Source: Rhodobacter aestuarii | GTDB taxonomy: Bacteria > Pseudomonadota > Alphaproteobacteria > Rhodobacterales > Rhodobacteraceae | Length of the DNA: 64,000 bases | Assembly: GCF_900156655.1 (NCBI RefSeq) | Contig: NZ_FTOG01000007.1 | Span: 124,001-188,000 of the forward strand | Direction: 5' to 3' | In this document: positions 27,662 to 36,658 of the stretch, one piece after another | Layout of the letters: the number at the start of each line of letters is the position of its first letter | How positions within the stretch are numbered: the first letter of the stretch is position 1 | The notes under the pieces: generated by a model | The model's database searches: none | The model's input: the letters and a program-made list of their open reading frames with translations, nothing else | Told to the model about the DNA's origin: nothing | Program-made: the position numbers and the translations under genes

Positions 27662-28294
27662 ATGGATGAACAGGTCACGGTCGTCGACCACCCGCTGGTG
27701 CAGCACAAACTGACGCTGATGCGCGAAAAGGGCACCTCCACGGCCTCGTTCCGGCAGCTTCTGCGCGAGATCAGCCTGCTCTTGGCCTATGAGGTGACGC
27801 GCGGTCTGGACCTGACGACGAAGCGCATTGAAACGCCGCTGTGCGAAATGGATGCGCCGATCCTTGAGGGCAAGAAGCTCGCGCTGATCTCGATCTTGCG
27901 GGCGGGCAATGGCTTGCTGGATGGGATTTTGGAACTGATCCCGGCGGCGCGTGTGGGTTTTGTTGGGCTGTATCGCGACCCGGAAACCCTGCAACCCGTT
28001 CAATATTACTGCAAAGTGCCGGCGGAACTGGAAGATCGCACCGTGATCGTGGTCGATCCGATGCTGGCCACGGGCAATTCTTCTGCGGCGGCTGTGCAGT
28101 TGATGAAGGACAAAGGCGCTAAAAACATCCGCTTCCTGTGCCTGCTTGCAGCGCCTGAAGGCATTGCGCGGATGCGCGAAGCACACCCCGATGTGCCGAT
28201 CGTGACCGCCTCGATCGACGAACAACTCAACGATCATGGCTATATCGTGCCGGGTCTAGGGGATGCGGGTGATCGCATGTTTGGCACCAAATAA
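27662..28294 (+). CDS. upp: Uracil phosphoribosyltransferase
   Basis: Makes UMP from uracil and PRPP. The 210 residues match the family. The PRPP-binding loop is [15 protein letters not shown] near residue 130, and the uracil-contact segment near the C-terminus is [14 protein letters not shown]. It is the last gene of cdd-deoA-deoB-upp and is followed at once by a terminator. Together the operon turns cytidine, deoxycytidine and thymidine into UMP and pentose phosphate. Confidence 0.97.
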   Translation: MDEQVTVVDHPLVQHKLTLMREKGTSTASFRQLLREISLLLAYEVTRGLDLTTKRIETPLCEMDAPILEGKKLALISILRAGNGLLDGILELIPAARVGFVGLYRDPETLQPVQYYCKVPAELEDRTVIVVDPMLATGNSSAAAVQLMKDKGAKNIRFLCLLAAPEGIARMREAHPDVPIVTASIDEQLNDHGYIVPGLGDAGDRMFGTK

Positions 28295-28316
28295 GCGGTT
28301 TTGAGCCGCTTTTTCC
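28293..28316 (+). terminator. Terminator of the cdd-deoA-deoB-upp operon
   Basis: AAGCGG and CCGCTT pair around a TTTTGAG loop and are followed by TTT. The stem begins within the upp stop codon. Short but well placed. Confidence 0.65.
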
Positions 28317-28371
28317 TTTACTCGGAACCAATCCTGCTGCATTTTTTCCAAAAGATCATCGGGGGATGACA

Positions 28372-30045
28372 ATGCGGCGGTATGGACAGTTTCTGGCGGC
28401 GACAGCGCTCGTCGCCTTGGTGAGTGCGGGCTCTGCTGTCGCAGAGATGCGGACCTATTCTCCGGCAGAAGTGCCGCCGCCTTCGTTTAAGGGGCGGCAG
28501 TATGTTGATAGTTCGGGCTGTGTGTTCGTTCGGGCTGGCTATGGGACGGCGGTGCGTTGGGTGCCGCGCGTAAGCCGCGATAAAAAACAGCTTTGCGGCT
28601 ATCAGCCGACCTTCCAAAATGGTGAGGCTGTGCTGGATGTGGCAAACGTGGCCCCCGCCACACCGCCCGCGGCCGAGCCCCCTGCCGCGGCACCCGCCCC
28701 GGTTAAGCCGCCTGTCGCCGTGGCTGCTGCCACGCCGACAGCAGCCCCCAAACCCGCCCCCGCAGCACCGCAAGCGGCAGTTGCGCCCACCGCACCTGCG
28801 GAACGGAGCCGCGCAGTCTCTCCGTTTAGCCCGACGCCGTTTGTTGGGCGACCGATGGCCACCATCGCCACCACAGAAACCCCGCCGCAGGTGGGCCGTG
28901 TGGCGGCAGCTACGCCAGCGCCTGCCCCCGTTCAAACCGCCGCGTCGGAGCCGCGCGTTGCCGCCGCCAGCCCAACCCATTCGGGTTATGTGTCGCCCTA
29001 TGTGGCCGGGGCGAGTGGCACGGCCGTGCGCTACCACAACCCCGTGGCCTTGCCCGGCGCTGCATCCGTGGAAATGGCCGCTGCCTCTGCCGCAACGATC
29101 ATGGGCACCGAGCAGGTGGACCCGGCGACGACGTCATGCCCCGCAGGCACCGTCTCGGCGCAGCGGTATACGCTCTCTGATGGGCGGCGTGTGGTGCGCT
29201 GTGGCGCGCAGGTGCAAAACCCCGCCGCCTTCATCAATCAGGCTGAGGTGCCCGGTCTTGTCGTGACACCCGCTGCGGCCAGCCAGTCTGGCTATGTCTC
29301 GCCCTATGTGTCCAATGCGGTGGGTTCTCGCCGCAGCGTGCCGATTGTGGATGTGCCGTTGCGCGACGCCACCGGATATGTTGCGCCGAGCACGCCTGCT
29401 CGTGCGCCCGGTCCTGCGTCGACACAGGCAAGCTATGCTGCTGTGAGCCCCTATCAATCTGCGGGCGTGAGCAGTGCCTCAAACCCACTGGTGCCCGAAG
29501 CTGTTTTGGTGCGCACGCCCGCGACTGGGCAAGTGACGCTCGCTCCGGTGATCGTCAGCACGAAAACGGGCCCGGGCTACAAACCCGCCTTTGAAGATGG
29601 TCGGCTCAATCCGTTCCGGGGCCCGCGGAGCCTTTGGGGGGATGCGCAGCAAAGCATGATCTGGACCAATCAAGTGCCTGCCAAACTCGTGACTGCGCAA
29701 ACGCCCGCTTGGCGGCGGATCGTTCCGACCGAGGCGACGGTCACCCGTGTTTCGACGAAATCTGCTCCGGTCGCCGCGCGACCGGCGGTTGCGCAGCGGG
29801 TCGCCGCGCCGCAAACGCAGGTGCAACAGCCGACTCAAGGGCCGCGTTACGTGCAGGTTGGCACTTTTGCGGTGGCCAGCAATGTCGCCGGGGTGAAGGC
29901 GCGCTTGGCCGCTGCTGGGCTGCCGGTGGCCAGCTCCACGACATCGCGCGGGCTGACGATTGTCTATGCCGGGCCGTTTGCCGATGCGCGCGCCGCTTTG
30001 GCGCAAGTGCGTGGGGCGGGCTTCTCCGATGTGATCTTGCGCTAA
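28372..30045 (+). CDS. Secreted SPOR-domain protein with low-complexity linker
   Basis: A 557-residue exported protein. A signal peptide (about 1-24, ending AGSAVAE) precedes a small domain with two cysteines (residues 28-90), then a long Ala/Pro linker, then a C-terminal SPOR domain (about 490-557, RYVQVGTFAVASNV...), which binds denuded septal peptidoglycan. The linker contains two copies of SGYVSPYV (near residues 204 and 306) and further SPY-type variants about 50-100 residues apart. I prefer the ATG at 28372 because GGGGGA stands at normal distance; the ATG at 28366 lies against it. A role in division or in envelope organisation is inferred from the SPOR domain. Confidence 0.82.
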   Translation: MRRYGQFLAATALVALVSAGSAVAEMRTYSPAEVPPPSFKGRQYVDSSGCVFVRAGYGTAVRWVPRVSRDKKQLCGYQPTFQNGEAVLDVANVAPATPPAAEPPAAAPAPVKPPVAVAAATPTAAPKPAPAAPQAAVAPTAPAERSRAVSPFSPTPFVGRPMATIATTETPPQVGRVAAATPAPAPVQTAASEPRVAAASPTHSGYVSPYVAGASGTAVRYHNPVALPGAASVEMAAASAATIMGTEQVDPATTSCPAGTVSAQRYTLSDGRRVVRCGAQVQNPAAFINQAEVPGLVVTPAAASQSGYVSPYVSNAVGSRRSVPIVDVPLRDATGYVAPSTPARAPGPASTQASYAAVSPYQSAGVSSASNPLVPEAVLVRTPATGQVTLAPVIVSTKTGPGYKPAFEDGRLNPFRGPRSLWGDAQQSMIWTNQVPAKLVTAQTPAWRRIVPTEATVTRVSTKSAPVAARPAVAQRVAAPQTQVQQPTQGPRYVQVGTFAVASNVAGVKARLAAAGLPVASSTTSRGLTIVYAGPFADARAALAQVRGAGFSDVILR

Positions 30046-30070
30046 GCAAAAACACTCACCCCAAGCTTTT

Positions 30071-30096
30071 ACGGCGGTCCTTTCGGGCCGCCGTTT
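30071..30096 (+). terminator. Terminator downstream of the SPOR gene
   Basis: ACGGCGG (30071-30077) pairs with CCGCCGT (30088-30094) with GTCC/GGGC-type inner pairs around TTTC, followed by TT. It sits between two convergent genes and may serve both. Confidence 0.65.
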
Positions 30097-30100
30097 GCAT

Positions 30101-31126
30101 TCAGGAACAGATATCTTTCAGCGCGAGCCATTCGGCATCATCGAGCACGGGCTGCGGCGCAGGTGCGCCCCGAAACGGATCGGCCTCAATCAGCCCAAGG
30201 ACGGTTTCGCCGCTTGGGTCCACCGCATAGGCATAGGGGGTCGAAGCAACGCCTGCCGCTTTGAACGCGCTTAGCAACTGATCCAGCGCCGCAGGCGTAT
30301 TCGGCAGCGAAATCGGGCGGGCCAAAAGAGACGCGCCATAGCCCTCAATCTTTTTGGCGGGCAAATCGCCCGTGGTCAAAAGGCTGAGCGCTGCCCCGGC
30401 CCCTGCCCATTGCAAAAGCGCATGCGCGGGCGTTTCGCCGCTTTGCGCCAACTGGGCGGCTAAGATCGCCCCGGCGGCAACCTCGGGCGTGTCGGGGCCA
30501 ATCAGCGTGTCTTGGCCCAGTGCAACCACGCCGCCCGCCAAAATGCGCGCCCCGGTCAAGGCGCGGGGCAGGACGGCGATTTCCGTCACGCCATCAAGCC
30601 GTTCGGCCAGTAGCGCGAGCGCTTTATCTCCCTCGGTCGAGTGGCAGGCGACGCCAGTGGTGTGTTCCAGATCGGCAAGCATCATCCGGCCGATGTCGGC
30701 GCGCTTGGCAAGTGGCACCACCCGTGCGGCTTGGTCGATCAAGGCGCCGGGCAACCAGATCACCGCGCCTATGGCCAGCGCGCTTACCACAGAGATCCAG
30801 CCGATCCGCCGCAAACGGCCGGGATGCGGGCGGCGCGCCTCAAGCGCAGCTTGCACCTTTTCGATCGCCTCGACCATCGTATCATCGCCGATCTCAAGCT
30901 CTTCGCCCGGATCATCGGAGGGCGCAAAAACTGCAGGCCGCCCGCCCGGATTGCGCCGGACCAAAGCCGCCAAAGACCAATGCGTGAGCGCGGTGGCAGA
31001 GCGGTCATCCGCAATCACCAAGGATGTATCCCCAAAAGACACGATCACCTCGCGCCGCTGCGCTTGCGGCGTTTCACGCCACAGGCCGGGGGCTTCTAGC
31101 CGTTCATATTGGGGCAGGGCGGTCAT
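30101..31126 (-). CDS. Hypothetical protein with one membrane helix, possibly a degenerate M48-like domain
   Basis: A 341-residue protein of unknown function. It has a soluble N-terminus (1-105), one membrane helix (about 108-132, WISVVSALAIGAVIWLPGAL) and a C-terminal domain of about 200 residues. In that domain, the stretch ILAGGVVALGQDTLIG followed by an Ala-rich helix recalls the strand-helix pattern that precedes HExxH in M48 peptidases, but no zinc motif is present (AAQLAQ stands where it would be). That comparison is only a visual one. It has two cysteines (VACHS and the penultimate residue). The start at 31126 lacks a good ribosome site. Confidence 0.65.
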   Translation of the reverse strand: MTALPQYERLEAPGLWRETPQAQRREVIVSFGDTSLVIADDRSATALTHWSLAALVRRNPGGRPAVFAPSDDPGEELEIGDDTMVEAIEKVQAALEARRPHPGRLRRIGWISVVSALAIGAVIWLPGALIDQAARVVPLAKRADIGRMMLADLEHTTGVACHSTEGDKALALLAERLDGVTEIAVLPRALTGARILAGGVVALGQDTLIGPDTPEVAAGAILAAQLAQSGETPAHALLQWAGAGAALSLLTTGDLPAKKIEGYGASLLARPISLPNTPAALDQLLSAFKAAGVASTPYAYAVDPSGETVLGLIEADPFRGAPAPQPVLDDAEWLALKDICS

Positions 31127-31264
31127 GCTACAAATTGGGTCTCATTACAGATTAGCCACGAATCATAGACCATGAGGGGGCAGGGTCAATCGCACGATGC
31201 GGCACAGGCGGGGCTGTGCCGCTTTCCCATCGCCAATCTAGTGCCGGGGCGCTAGGCTCGCGCG

Positions 31265-31915
31265 ATGATTGTTTCGCCGGGCCGCCGCTACATCTTTGTT
31301 CACATCCCCAAGACCGGGGGCACCGCGCTGGCCGAAGTGTTGGAAGCGCGCGCCATGGCCGATGATATTTTGGTGGGCGATACCCCGAAGGCGCGCCGCC
31401 GCAAGGGGCGGTTGAAAGGCATGGAGACCGCCGGGCGATTGTGGAAGCACACGACCTTGGCCGAGGGGGTGGGGCTTTATACCGAGGCGCAGGCGCGCGA
31501 TTGGTTCACCTTTGCGCTGGTGCGCAACCCTTGGGACCGGATGGTGAGCTATTACCATTGGCTGCGGGCGCAAAGCTTTGCCCATCCGGCGGTGGGGTTG
31601 GCGCAAGATCTCGATTTTACCGCCTTTGTGTTGCATCCAGAGATTGGCGCCTCAATCGCGGCATCGCCTTATGGCAGTTATTTGCGCTTAGCAAATGGCT
31701 GCGAGGCGGCAACCGCCTTTATTCGGCTTGAGCATTTCGCCGAAGATGTCGCCCCGCTAGAGGCGCATCTGGGGTTTACGCTTGCGCCTTTGCCGCGGGT
31801 GAATGCCTCGGCGCGGGCGGCCGATTGGCGCGGCTACTACACCGATGAAACCGCCGCTGCGGTGGCCCGTTTCGCCGCCGCAGATATCACCCGGTTTCAC
31901 TACGCCTTCGACTAA
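31265..31915 (+). CDS. Sulfotransferase-family protein
   Basis: A 216-residue protein of the sulfotransferase family, predicted to move sulfate from PAPS to a hydroxyl on a carbohydrate or other acceptor. The 5'-phosphosulfate loop is FVHIPKTGGTAL (residues 11-22) and the 3'-phosphate motif is VRNPWDRMVSYYHW near residue 90. It is shorter than many members, lacks a membrane anchor, and the ribosome site is weak. The acceptor is unknown. No glycosyltransferase or other sulfation gene is adjacent. Confidence 0.82.
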   Translation: MIVSPGRRYIFVHIPKTGGTALAEVLEARAMADDILVGDTPKARRRKGRLKGMETAGRLWKHTTLAEGVGLYTEAQARDWFTFALVRNPWDRMVSYYHWLRAQSFAHPAVGLAQDLDFTAFVLHPEIGASIAASPYGSYLRLANGCEAATAFIRLEHFAEDVAPLEAHLGFTLAPLPRVNASARAADWRGYYTDETAAAVARFAAADITRFHYAFD

Positions 31916-32102
31916 GTTACCGCTTTCTCGCGATTGCACGCCCAGTTTGCAACAATGCGCCCTTTGGGGTTGCATTGATATCACTCTCGCCGCCAGTGCC
32001 TTTTTTGCGCCGCAAACGCGCCCCGGAAAGATCGCGGGAATCACCCGAGATGGCCTCATGGAAACGCCCGAGGGAACACTTGGGAGGCAAGGAGAAGACG
32101 CG

Positions 32103-32759
32103 ATGTTCGGGTTCAATACCGCCAAACGTGCCGACCGCTGGGAAGAGCCCGAAGGCTTCGAAAGCGTCTTCGCAACGCAGGGCTTTAGCACCGTTTCCAA
32201 TATCAGCCATTCCGATGGGATCGTTGCGGGCACCCGCATCGCCACGGCCATGGGCTGGCGCCCAGTTGAGGCGATGGCGGCGGGCGATATGGTGATGACC
32301 TTTGATCATGGGATGCGCCCGGTGCGCGCTGTGCATCGCTCCCACCTCTTTGCGGGGCGCGCGAAGCTGCCCCGTTCGATGATGCCACTCGCGGTACCGG
32401 AAGGCGCGCTGGGAAATGCCAGCCCGATGCTGCTTTTGCCCGAACAAAATGTGCTGGTGGAAAGTGATTTGGCCGAGGCGGTCTTTGGCGACCCCTTTGC
32501 ATTAATCCCGGCCGCCGCGCTTGAAGGCTATCGCGGCATCACCCGGATCACGCCGCATCAGCGCATCGAAATTATCACCCTGCAATTCGACGAAGATGAA
32601 GTGATCTACGCCAATGGCACCGGCATGATCCATTGTGCTTCGGTCCATGGTACGTCGATCAGCGCGATGATCGACGAAGTAACGGGCTATGTGGTTTTGC
32701 CAATGGATATGGCGCAACAGATCGTTGCGCAGATGATCAAGGTCGATGCATTGGGCTGA
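32103..32759 (+). CDS. Hint-domain-like protein without the catalytic cysteine
   Basis: A 218-residue protein whose middle resembles the Hedgehog/intein (Hint) domain found in many Rhodobacteraceae: AGTRIATAMGWRPVEAMAAGD at about residues 42-62, then VMTFDHGMRPVRAV. In active Hint domains this segment starts with a cysteine before F-x-x-G-T; here the residues are GIVAGT, so the splicing or cleavage nucleophile is missing. The start at 32103 follows AAGGAG. There is no signal peptide and no RTX repeat, unlike many secreted Hint proteins. Function unknown; a structural or binding role is possible. Confidence 0.7.
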   Translation: MFGFNTAKRADRWEEPEGFESVFATQGFSTVSNISHSDGIVAGTRIATAMGWRPVEAMAAGDMVMTFDHGMRPVRAVHRSHLFAGRAKLPRSMMPLAVPEGALGNASPMLLLPEQNVLVESDLAEAVFGDPFALIPAAALEGYRGITRITPHQRIEIITLQFDEDEVIYANGTGMIHCASVHGTSISAMIDEVTGYVVLPMDMAQQIVAQMIKVDALG

Positions 32760-32780
32760 GAACGGCTCAGATCTTGATCC

Positions 32781-32810
32781 GAAACGCCGCGGTGCCCCCC
32801 GCGGCGTTTC
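32781..32810. terminator. Bidirectional terminator between the Hint-like gene and the ThiF gene
   Basis: A perfect 12-base stem, GAAACGCCGCGG (32781-32792) with CCGCGGCGTTTC (32799-32810), loop TGCCCC, between two convergent genes. Confidence 0.8.
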
Positions 32811-32811
32811 C

Positions 32812-33849
32812 TTATGTGGCGGTGCTGCAGACCGGGCAGGTAGGGGCGCGCTTTATAGCGATGCGGCGGCTCTCGGCCCAAAGCGCATCATGGATCAACA
32901 GTGTGCCGCGCAGGCTTTGCCCTGCTTGCACAATTTCTTTAATCGCCTCTGCCGCCATCATCGCGCCAATGATTCCGGGCAGCGCGCCCATCACCCCTGC
33001 CTGCGCGCAATCGGGCGCGAGCCCCGGCGCGGGGGCGGTGGGGAAGACACAAGCCAGACAAGGTGCGCCCTTGGCGGGGTCATAAAGGCTGAGCTGCCCT
33101 TCCCATTGCGCAATCGCGCCGGAAATGAGCGGTTTGCCCGCCGCCACACAGGCTCGGTTCACCGCTTGGCGGGTCTCAAAATTATCCGTGCCATCAAGCA
33201 CCAGATCGTATTCGGTGAGCAGTTCCGCCGCGATTTCAGGCGTAAAGGCACGATGATAAGGGCGGATCTTGATGAAGGGGTTTTGCGCAAGAAGCGCGGC
33301 TTGTGCGGCAAAGACCTTGGGCTTGCCAATATCGGCATCGCGATAAAGCACTTGGCGCTGAAGGTTGGAGGCAGACACCGTATCAGGGTCAATCACCCCA
33401 ATCGCCCCCACGCCAGCAGCCCCAAGGTAAAGCAGCACGGGCGCGCCAAGCCCGCCAGCCCCGACCACCAGCACGCGCGCCGCTTTGAGCCGTTTTTGCC
33501 CCGGCCCGCCCACTTCGCGCAGTAGGATATGGCGCGCATAGCGGTTTAGCTCCGCTTCTGAAAACGGGCCTTGCGGGGCTTTTTGTTCGGGTTGCGCGGC
33601 GCGGGCGCGCAGCTTGGCCAGCCCCCAGCGATAGGTCAGAACAACCCCCGCGACGACGCCAAGCCCGACCCAGCCCGCCAAAGAGCCGCCAATCATCGCG
33701 CGCAGCGGATGTGTCGGCTCGGCAAAAAGTGCATGCGCCGCGACAAAGGCTGCACAGACCACGGCCAGTATTCCCCAAATCAACCGCCGGGGCACCTTGA
33801 GCGCAAGCCCGAGCGCCGAGAGCAGGAAAAGGAGAAACAGCCCGGTCAT
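32812..33849 (-). CDS. ThiF/MoeB-type adenylyltransferase with N-terminal membrane domain
   Basis: A 345-residue E1-like enzyme. Residues 1-80 hold membrane helices (about 1-17, 23-43 and 52-74); residues 97-345 are a ThiF/MoeB/HesA domain. That domain adenylates the C-terminal glycine of a small sulfur-carrier protein in molybdopterin or thiamine synthesis. Motifs are VVGAGGLGAPVLLYLG (nucleotide loop, 129-144), DPDTVSASNLQRQ, DGTDNFETR, and a zinc site made of CLAC and CPVC. MoeB itself is normally soluble, so the membrane part is unusual. It is about half identical to the separate 81-residue protein encoded just upstream. It is the last gene of a tight run from coaBC, and no moaD or thiS is near. 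Confidence 0.9.
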   Translation of the reverse strand: MTGLFLLFLLSALGLALKVPRRLIWGILAVVCAAFVAAHALFAEPTHPLRAMIGGSLAGWVGLGVVAGVVLTYRWGLAKLRARAAQPEQKAPQGPFSEAELNRYARHILLREVGGPGQKRLKAARVLVVGAGGLGAPVLLYLGAAGVGAIGVIDPDTVSASNLQRQVLYRDADIGKPKVFAAQAALLAQNPFIKIRPYHRAFTPEIAAELLTEYDLVLDGTDNFETRQAVNRACVAAGKPLISGAIAQWEGQLSLYDPAKGAPCLACVFPTAPAPGLAPDCAQAGVMGALPGIIGAMMAAEAIKEIVQAGQSLRGTLLIHDALWAESRRIAIKRAPTCPVCSTAT

Positions 33850-33861
33850 TGCGGGCCTCGC

Positions 33862-34107
33862 TTAGCCGCGTTTGCGCAGCATCGTCCAGGCAACAAAGCC
33901 CAGAACGCCCACCACGCCGACAGCAAGCCACAGCGTGAGCGAACCGCCCGAAATCGCGCGCAGCGGCGCCTCCGGGTCGGCCAAGAACGCATGGCCCGCG
34001 GTGAAGGCCGCCCAGATCAGCGCAAGAATGATCCCAATCACCTTCGGCGGCGCTTTCATCGCTTTGCCCAAGACGCCCACGATCACCAGCACAAAGATAC
34101 CTTGCAT
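33862..34107 (-). CDS. Small membrane protein, paralogue of the ThiF N-terminal domain
   Basis: An 81-residue protein with three predicted helices. It aligns without a gap to residues 1-66 of the neighbouring ThiF protein, with about half of the positions identical; shared blocks are GHAF/AHAL, PLRA and GGSL. An AAGGAAA ribosome site precedes the ATG. It lies 3 bases after dut and 12 bases before the ThiF gene, so the three are co-transcribed. The duplication suggests that the two products interact through this membrane domain, but nothing in the sequence gives a function. Confidence 0.8.
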   Translation of the reverse strand: MQGIFVLVIVGVLGKAMKAPPKVIGIILALIWAAFTAGHAFLADPEAPLRAISGGSLTLWLAVGVVGVLGFVAWTMLRKRG

Positions 34108-34110
34108 GGC

Positions 34111-34578
34111 CTATTTCCTTCCAGTCGAGCCAAAGCCGCCCGCGCCCCGGCTGGTAGCGCTAAGCGTTTCGGCGAGCGCATATCCTGCTTGGACGACAGG
34201 GGCAATGACTGCCTGCGCGATCCGTTCGCCGTGGTGAATCGTATAGGCGACAGATCCGAAGTTAATCATCAACACGCCAAGCGGGCCGCGATAGTCGCTG
34301 TCAATCGTGCCGGGCGTGTTGGGAAGGCTTAGCCCGTGCTTAAATGCGAGCCCGGAACGCGGGCGAATTTGCATCTCAAACCCTTGCGGAATTTCGACCT
34401 TGAGCCCGGTGGGTACAATCGCGCGCGCCATCGGTTCGAGCTTTAGCCCGGCTTCGCGTATCTCGGGCGGCAGGTTCGCGCGAATATCCGCCCCCGCAGA
34501 GCCCGGCGTTTCATAGGCGGGCAGTGCCACCTCCCGGTCGGCCCAGTCTTCGTAAAGAACCTTGATGATCGGGGTCAT
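34111..34578 (-). CDS. dut: dUTP diphosphatase (dUTPase)
   Basis: Hydrolyses dUTP to dUMP, keeping uracil out of DNA and supplying dTMP synthesis. The 155-residue trimeric-type enzyme shows all five motifs: [42 protein letters not shown] and the C-terminal GAGGFGSTG. The start at 34578 overlaps the coaBC stop by four bases. coaBC-dut is a common arrangement in bacteria. Confidence 0.97.
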   Translation of the reverse strand: MTPIIKVLYEDWADREVALPAYETPGSAGADIRANLPPEIREAGLKLEPMARAIVPTGLKVEIPQGFEMQIRPRSGLAFKHGLSLPNTPGTIDSDYRGPLGVLMINFGSVAYTIHHGERIAQAVIAPVVQAGYALAETLSATSRGAGGFGSTGRK

Positions 34579-35780
34579 GAGGTTTCCTTTGTCAGCTGCG
34601 CGGCAATACGTTCGGCCAGCTTTTGCGCGACCTGTACCTTGGGCATTTGCGCCCAAGTCTCGGCCCCCGCTGCGTCAATGATCGTGACGGTGTTATGCGC
34701 CCCGCCCATCACCCCGCTTTCGGGGCTGACATCATTGGCCACGATCCAGTCACATCCCTTGCGGGCACGTTTCGCGGTGGCATGGGCTTGGACGTTTTCG
34801 GTCTCCGCCGCAAAGCCCACCACAAGCGCGGGGCGCCCCGCTCCCATTTGCGACACGGTCGCCAGAATATCGGGGTTTTCCGTAAAGCTGAGCGCGGGTG
34901 CGGTGCCTGTGCTGTCTTTCTTCATTTTTTGAGCGGAGGCATTCGCCACCCGCCAATCGGCGACGGCGGCGGCAAAAATGGCGGCGTCGGCGGGCAGGGC
35001 GTTTTGCACCGCCTCAAACATTTGCTGTGCGGTTTCAACCGGTACGACTTTCACCCCCTCTGGCGGAGGCACGCTGGCTGGGCCGGTGACAAAGGTGATA
35101 TTCGCCCCAAGGTCGCGCAGCGCGCGCGCCAAGGCCGTGCCCTGCGCACCCGAGGACCGATTGGCGATATAGCGCACCGGGTCGATCGGTTCATGCGTCG
35201 GGCCAGAGGTCACAAGCACATGCTTGCCCGTCAGCGGGCCGTCGGCCAGTTGCGCGCGGATCGCGGCCAAAATCTCTGCCGGTTCCGCCATCCGCCCCAA
35301 GCCATGTTCACCGCAGGCCATATCGCCTGCATTGGGGCCAATGGTGGCCACGCCATCTTCGCGCAACTGCGTAAGGTTGCGTTGCGTCGCCGGGTGGTGC
35401 CACATCCGCACATTCATCGACGGGGCTATCAGCACTTTCTTGTCGGTCGCCAGCAGCAGGGTGGAGGCGAGGTCACCGGCCAGCCCATTGGCCATCTTCG
35501 CCATCAAATCCGCCGTTGCGGGGGCGACCACCACCAAATCCGCCGCGCGACTGAGTTGGATGTGACCGATCTCCGCTTCTCGGGTGAGGTCAAAAAGCGC
35601 GGTATGCGCCGCCTCGCCCGCCAGCGCCGAAATCGCCGTTGGGGTGACGAATTGCGCCCCCGCCTCGGTCAGCACCGGGGTGATGGCCACGCCTTCGGCG
35701 CGCAACAGGCGGATCAGTTCGGGGCATTTCACCGCCGCGATACCGCCACCGATAATCAGAAGGATGCGTTTGCGTTGCAA
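34575..35780 (-). CDS. coaBC: Phosphopantothenoylcysteine decarboxylase / phosphopantothenate--cysteine ligase
   Basis: Bifunctional enzyme of coenzyme A synthesis: the C-terminal half joins cysteine to phosphopantothenate and the N-terminal flavin half decarboxylates the product. The 401 residues match. Motifs are [14 protein letters not shown] near residue 12, [24 protein letters not shown] near residue 150, and [20 protein letters not shown], which begins the ligase half near residue 190. The best start is TTG at 35780, with GGAGGG eight bases before it; no ATG is suitably placed. It overlaps dut by four bases. Confidence 0.94.
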   Translation of the reverse strand: MQRKRILLIIGGGIAAVKCPELIRLLRAEGVAITPVLTEAGAQFVTPTAISALAGEAAHTALFDLTREAEIGHIQLSRAADLVVVAPATADLMAKMANGLAGDLASTLLLATDKKVLIAPSMNVRMWHHPATQRNLTQLREDGVATIGPNAGDMACGEHGLGRMAEPAEILAAIRAQLADGPLTGKHVLVTSGPTHEPIDPVRYIANRSSGAQGTALARALRDLGANITFVTGPASVPPPEGVKVVPVETAQQMFEAVQNALPADAAIFAAAVADWRVANASAQKMKKDSTGTAPALSFTENPDILATVSQMGAGRPALVVGFAAETENVQAHATAKRARKGCDWIVANDVSPESGVMGGAHNTVTIIDAAGAETWAQMPKVQVAQKLAERIAAQLTKETS

Positions 35781-35833
35781 GATGGGCCCTCCGTTCTGCC
35801 CAAGCTGTAGGGCGGCAGGGCCGGGGGCGCAAG

Positions 35834-36658
35834 TTATTGGAAGGCGGCGCAGGGGTCTTCGCGCTCGGTTGGCGCGGTGACGATCCACCAATCATAGGGT
35901 TGATCGGGGTTTAGGCTGCCATCGCTCGGGCGCTCAAGTTGGCCAAGCGAGATCACTTTGACCTGTGGCGCGGCATGGGCAATCAGCGCTGGTACGGCGC
36001 GGTCGGTGCGGGCATGGCCCGAGCCGGTGATCAGTGCAACCGGGCCACCCGTTTCTTGGAGCGCTTGCAGGGTGGTCGCCGCAAAAGCGCCGTCGCGCAG
36101 CCGTTGTGCCGCGACCATACCGGGCAGCAATTCGGGCGGCAGGGCGTTGCAATGATCTTCCTGCGCTTGGGTTTCGAGCGTGGCTTGCAGATCAGCAGGG
36201 TAGGGCTGGTCGAGGCCATAAGCCGCCGCCTCGGGGAAGATGTCGGGCAGCGCCTCGCTCATGGCGCGGCGCACGGTTTCACGCGGCAAAGCGGCGCCGT
36301 AATAGCGCGCATCTGGTGCCGCCTCAAAGATCGGCGCGTAAATCGCGAAATCCGGCCAGCCCGCCGCTTCCCAGCCAAGAACTTGGCCAAGGTCTTCAGG
36401 GGTAGAAATTAACTCGGGCGTCACCTGCGCGGCCTGCACGGGCGAGAGCATTTCAAAGACCAGCGCCTTGGGCTTCAACGCTGCCACCGCGGCCGCTTGG
36501 GTCAGGTGATGGGTTGGATTGTCATGCAATTCGCCCAAAACCAGCACCTGCGGCGCGGCCTCGGTAATCTTTGCAGACAGGACGGACGCAGAAATTTCCG
36601 CGGCACCAAGCGGCGCCGCGGTCAAGCAAAGGGTAAGGGCAAGGAGCGGGCGCTTCAT
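35834..36658 (-). CDS. ChaN-family periplasmic protein
   Basis: A 274-residue exported protein of the ChaN family, members of which bind haem or take part in iron acquisition. It has a cleavable signal peptide (about 1-19, ending PLGAAE) but no lipobox, unlike several ChaN lipoproteins. The diagnostic motif is VLVLGELHDNPTHH near residue 38. Three cysteines lie in the C-terminal half or near it. Its start overlaps the rpoH-type sigma factor stop by four bases, so the two are translationally coupled. A link between iron or haem handling and stress response is inferred only from this. Confidence 0.85.
   Translation of the reverse strand: MKRPLLALTLCLTAAPLGAAEISASVLSAKITEAAPQVLVLGELHDNPTHHLTQAAAVAALKPKALVFEMLSPVQAAQVTPELISTPEDLGQVLGWEAAGWPDFAIYAPIFEAAPDARYYGAALPRETVRRAMSEALPDIFPEAAAYGLDQPYPADLQATLETQAQEDHCNALPPELLPGMVAAQRLRDGAFAATTLQALQETGGPVALITGSGHARTDRAVPALIAHAAPQVKVISLGQLERPSDGSLNPDQPYDWWIVTAPTEREDPCAAFQ

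Noticed and set aside
26363-28237. 624-residue open frame on the minus strand
   Set aside because: Antisense to deoA, deoB and upp, which are all complete and conserved.
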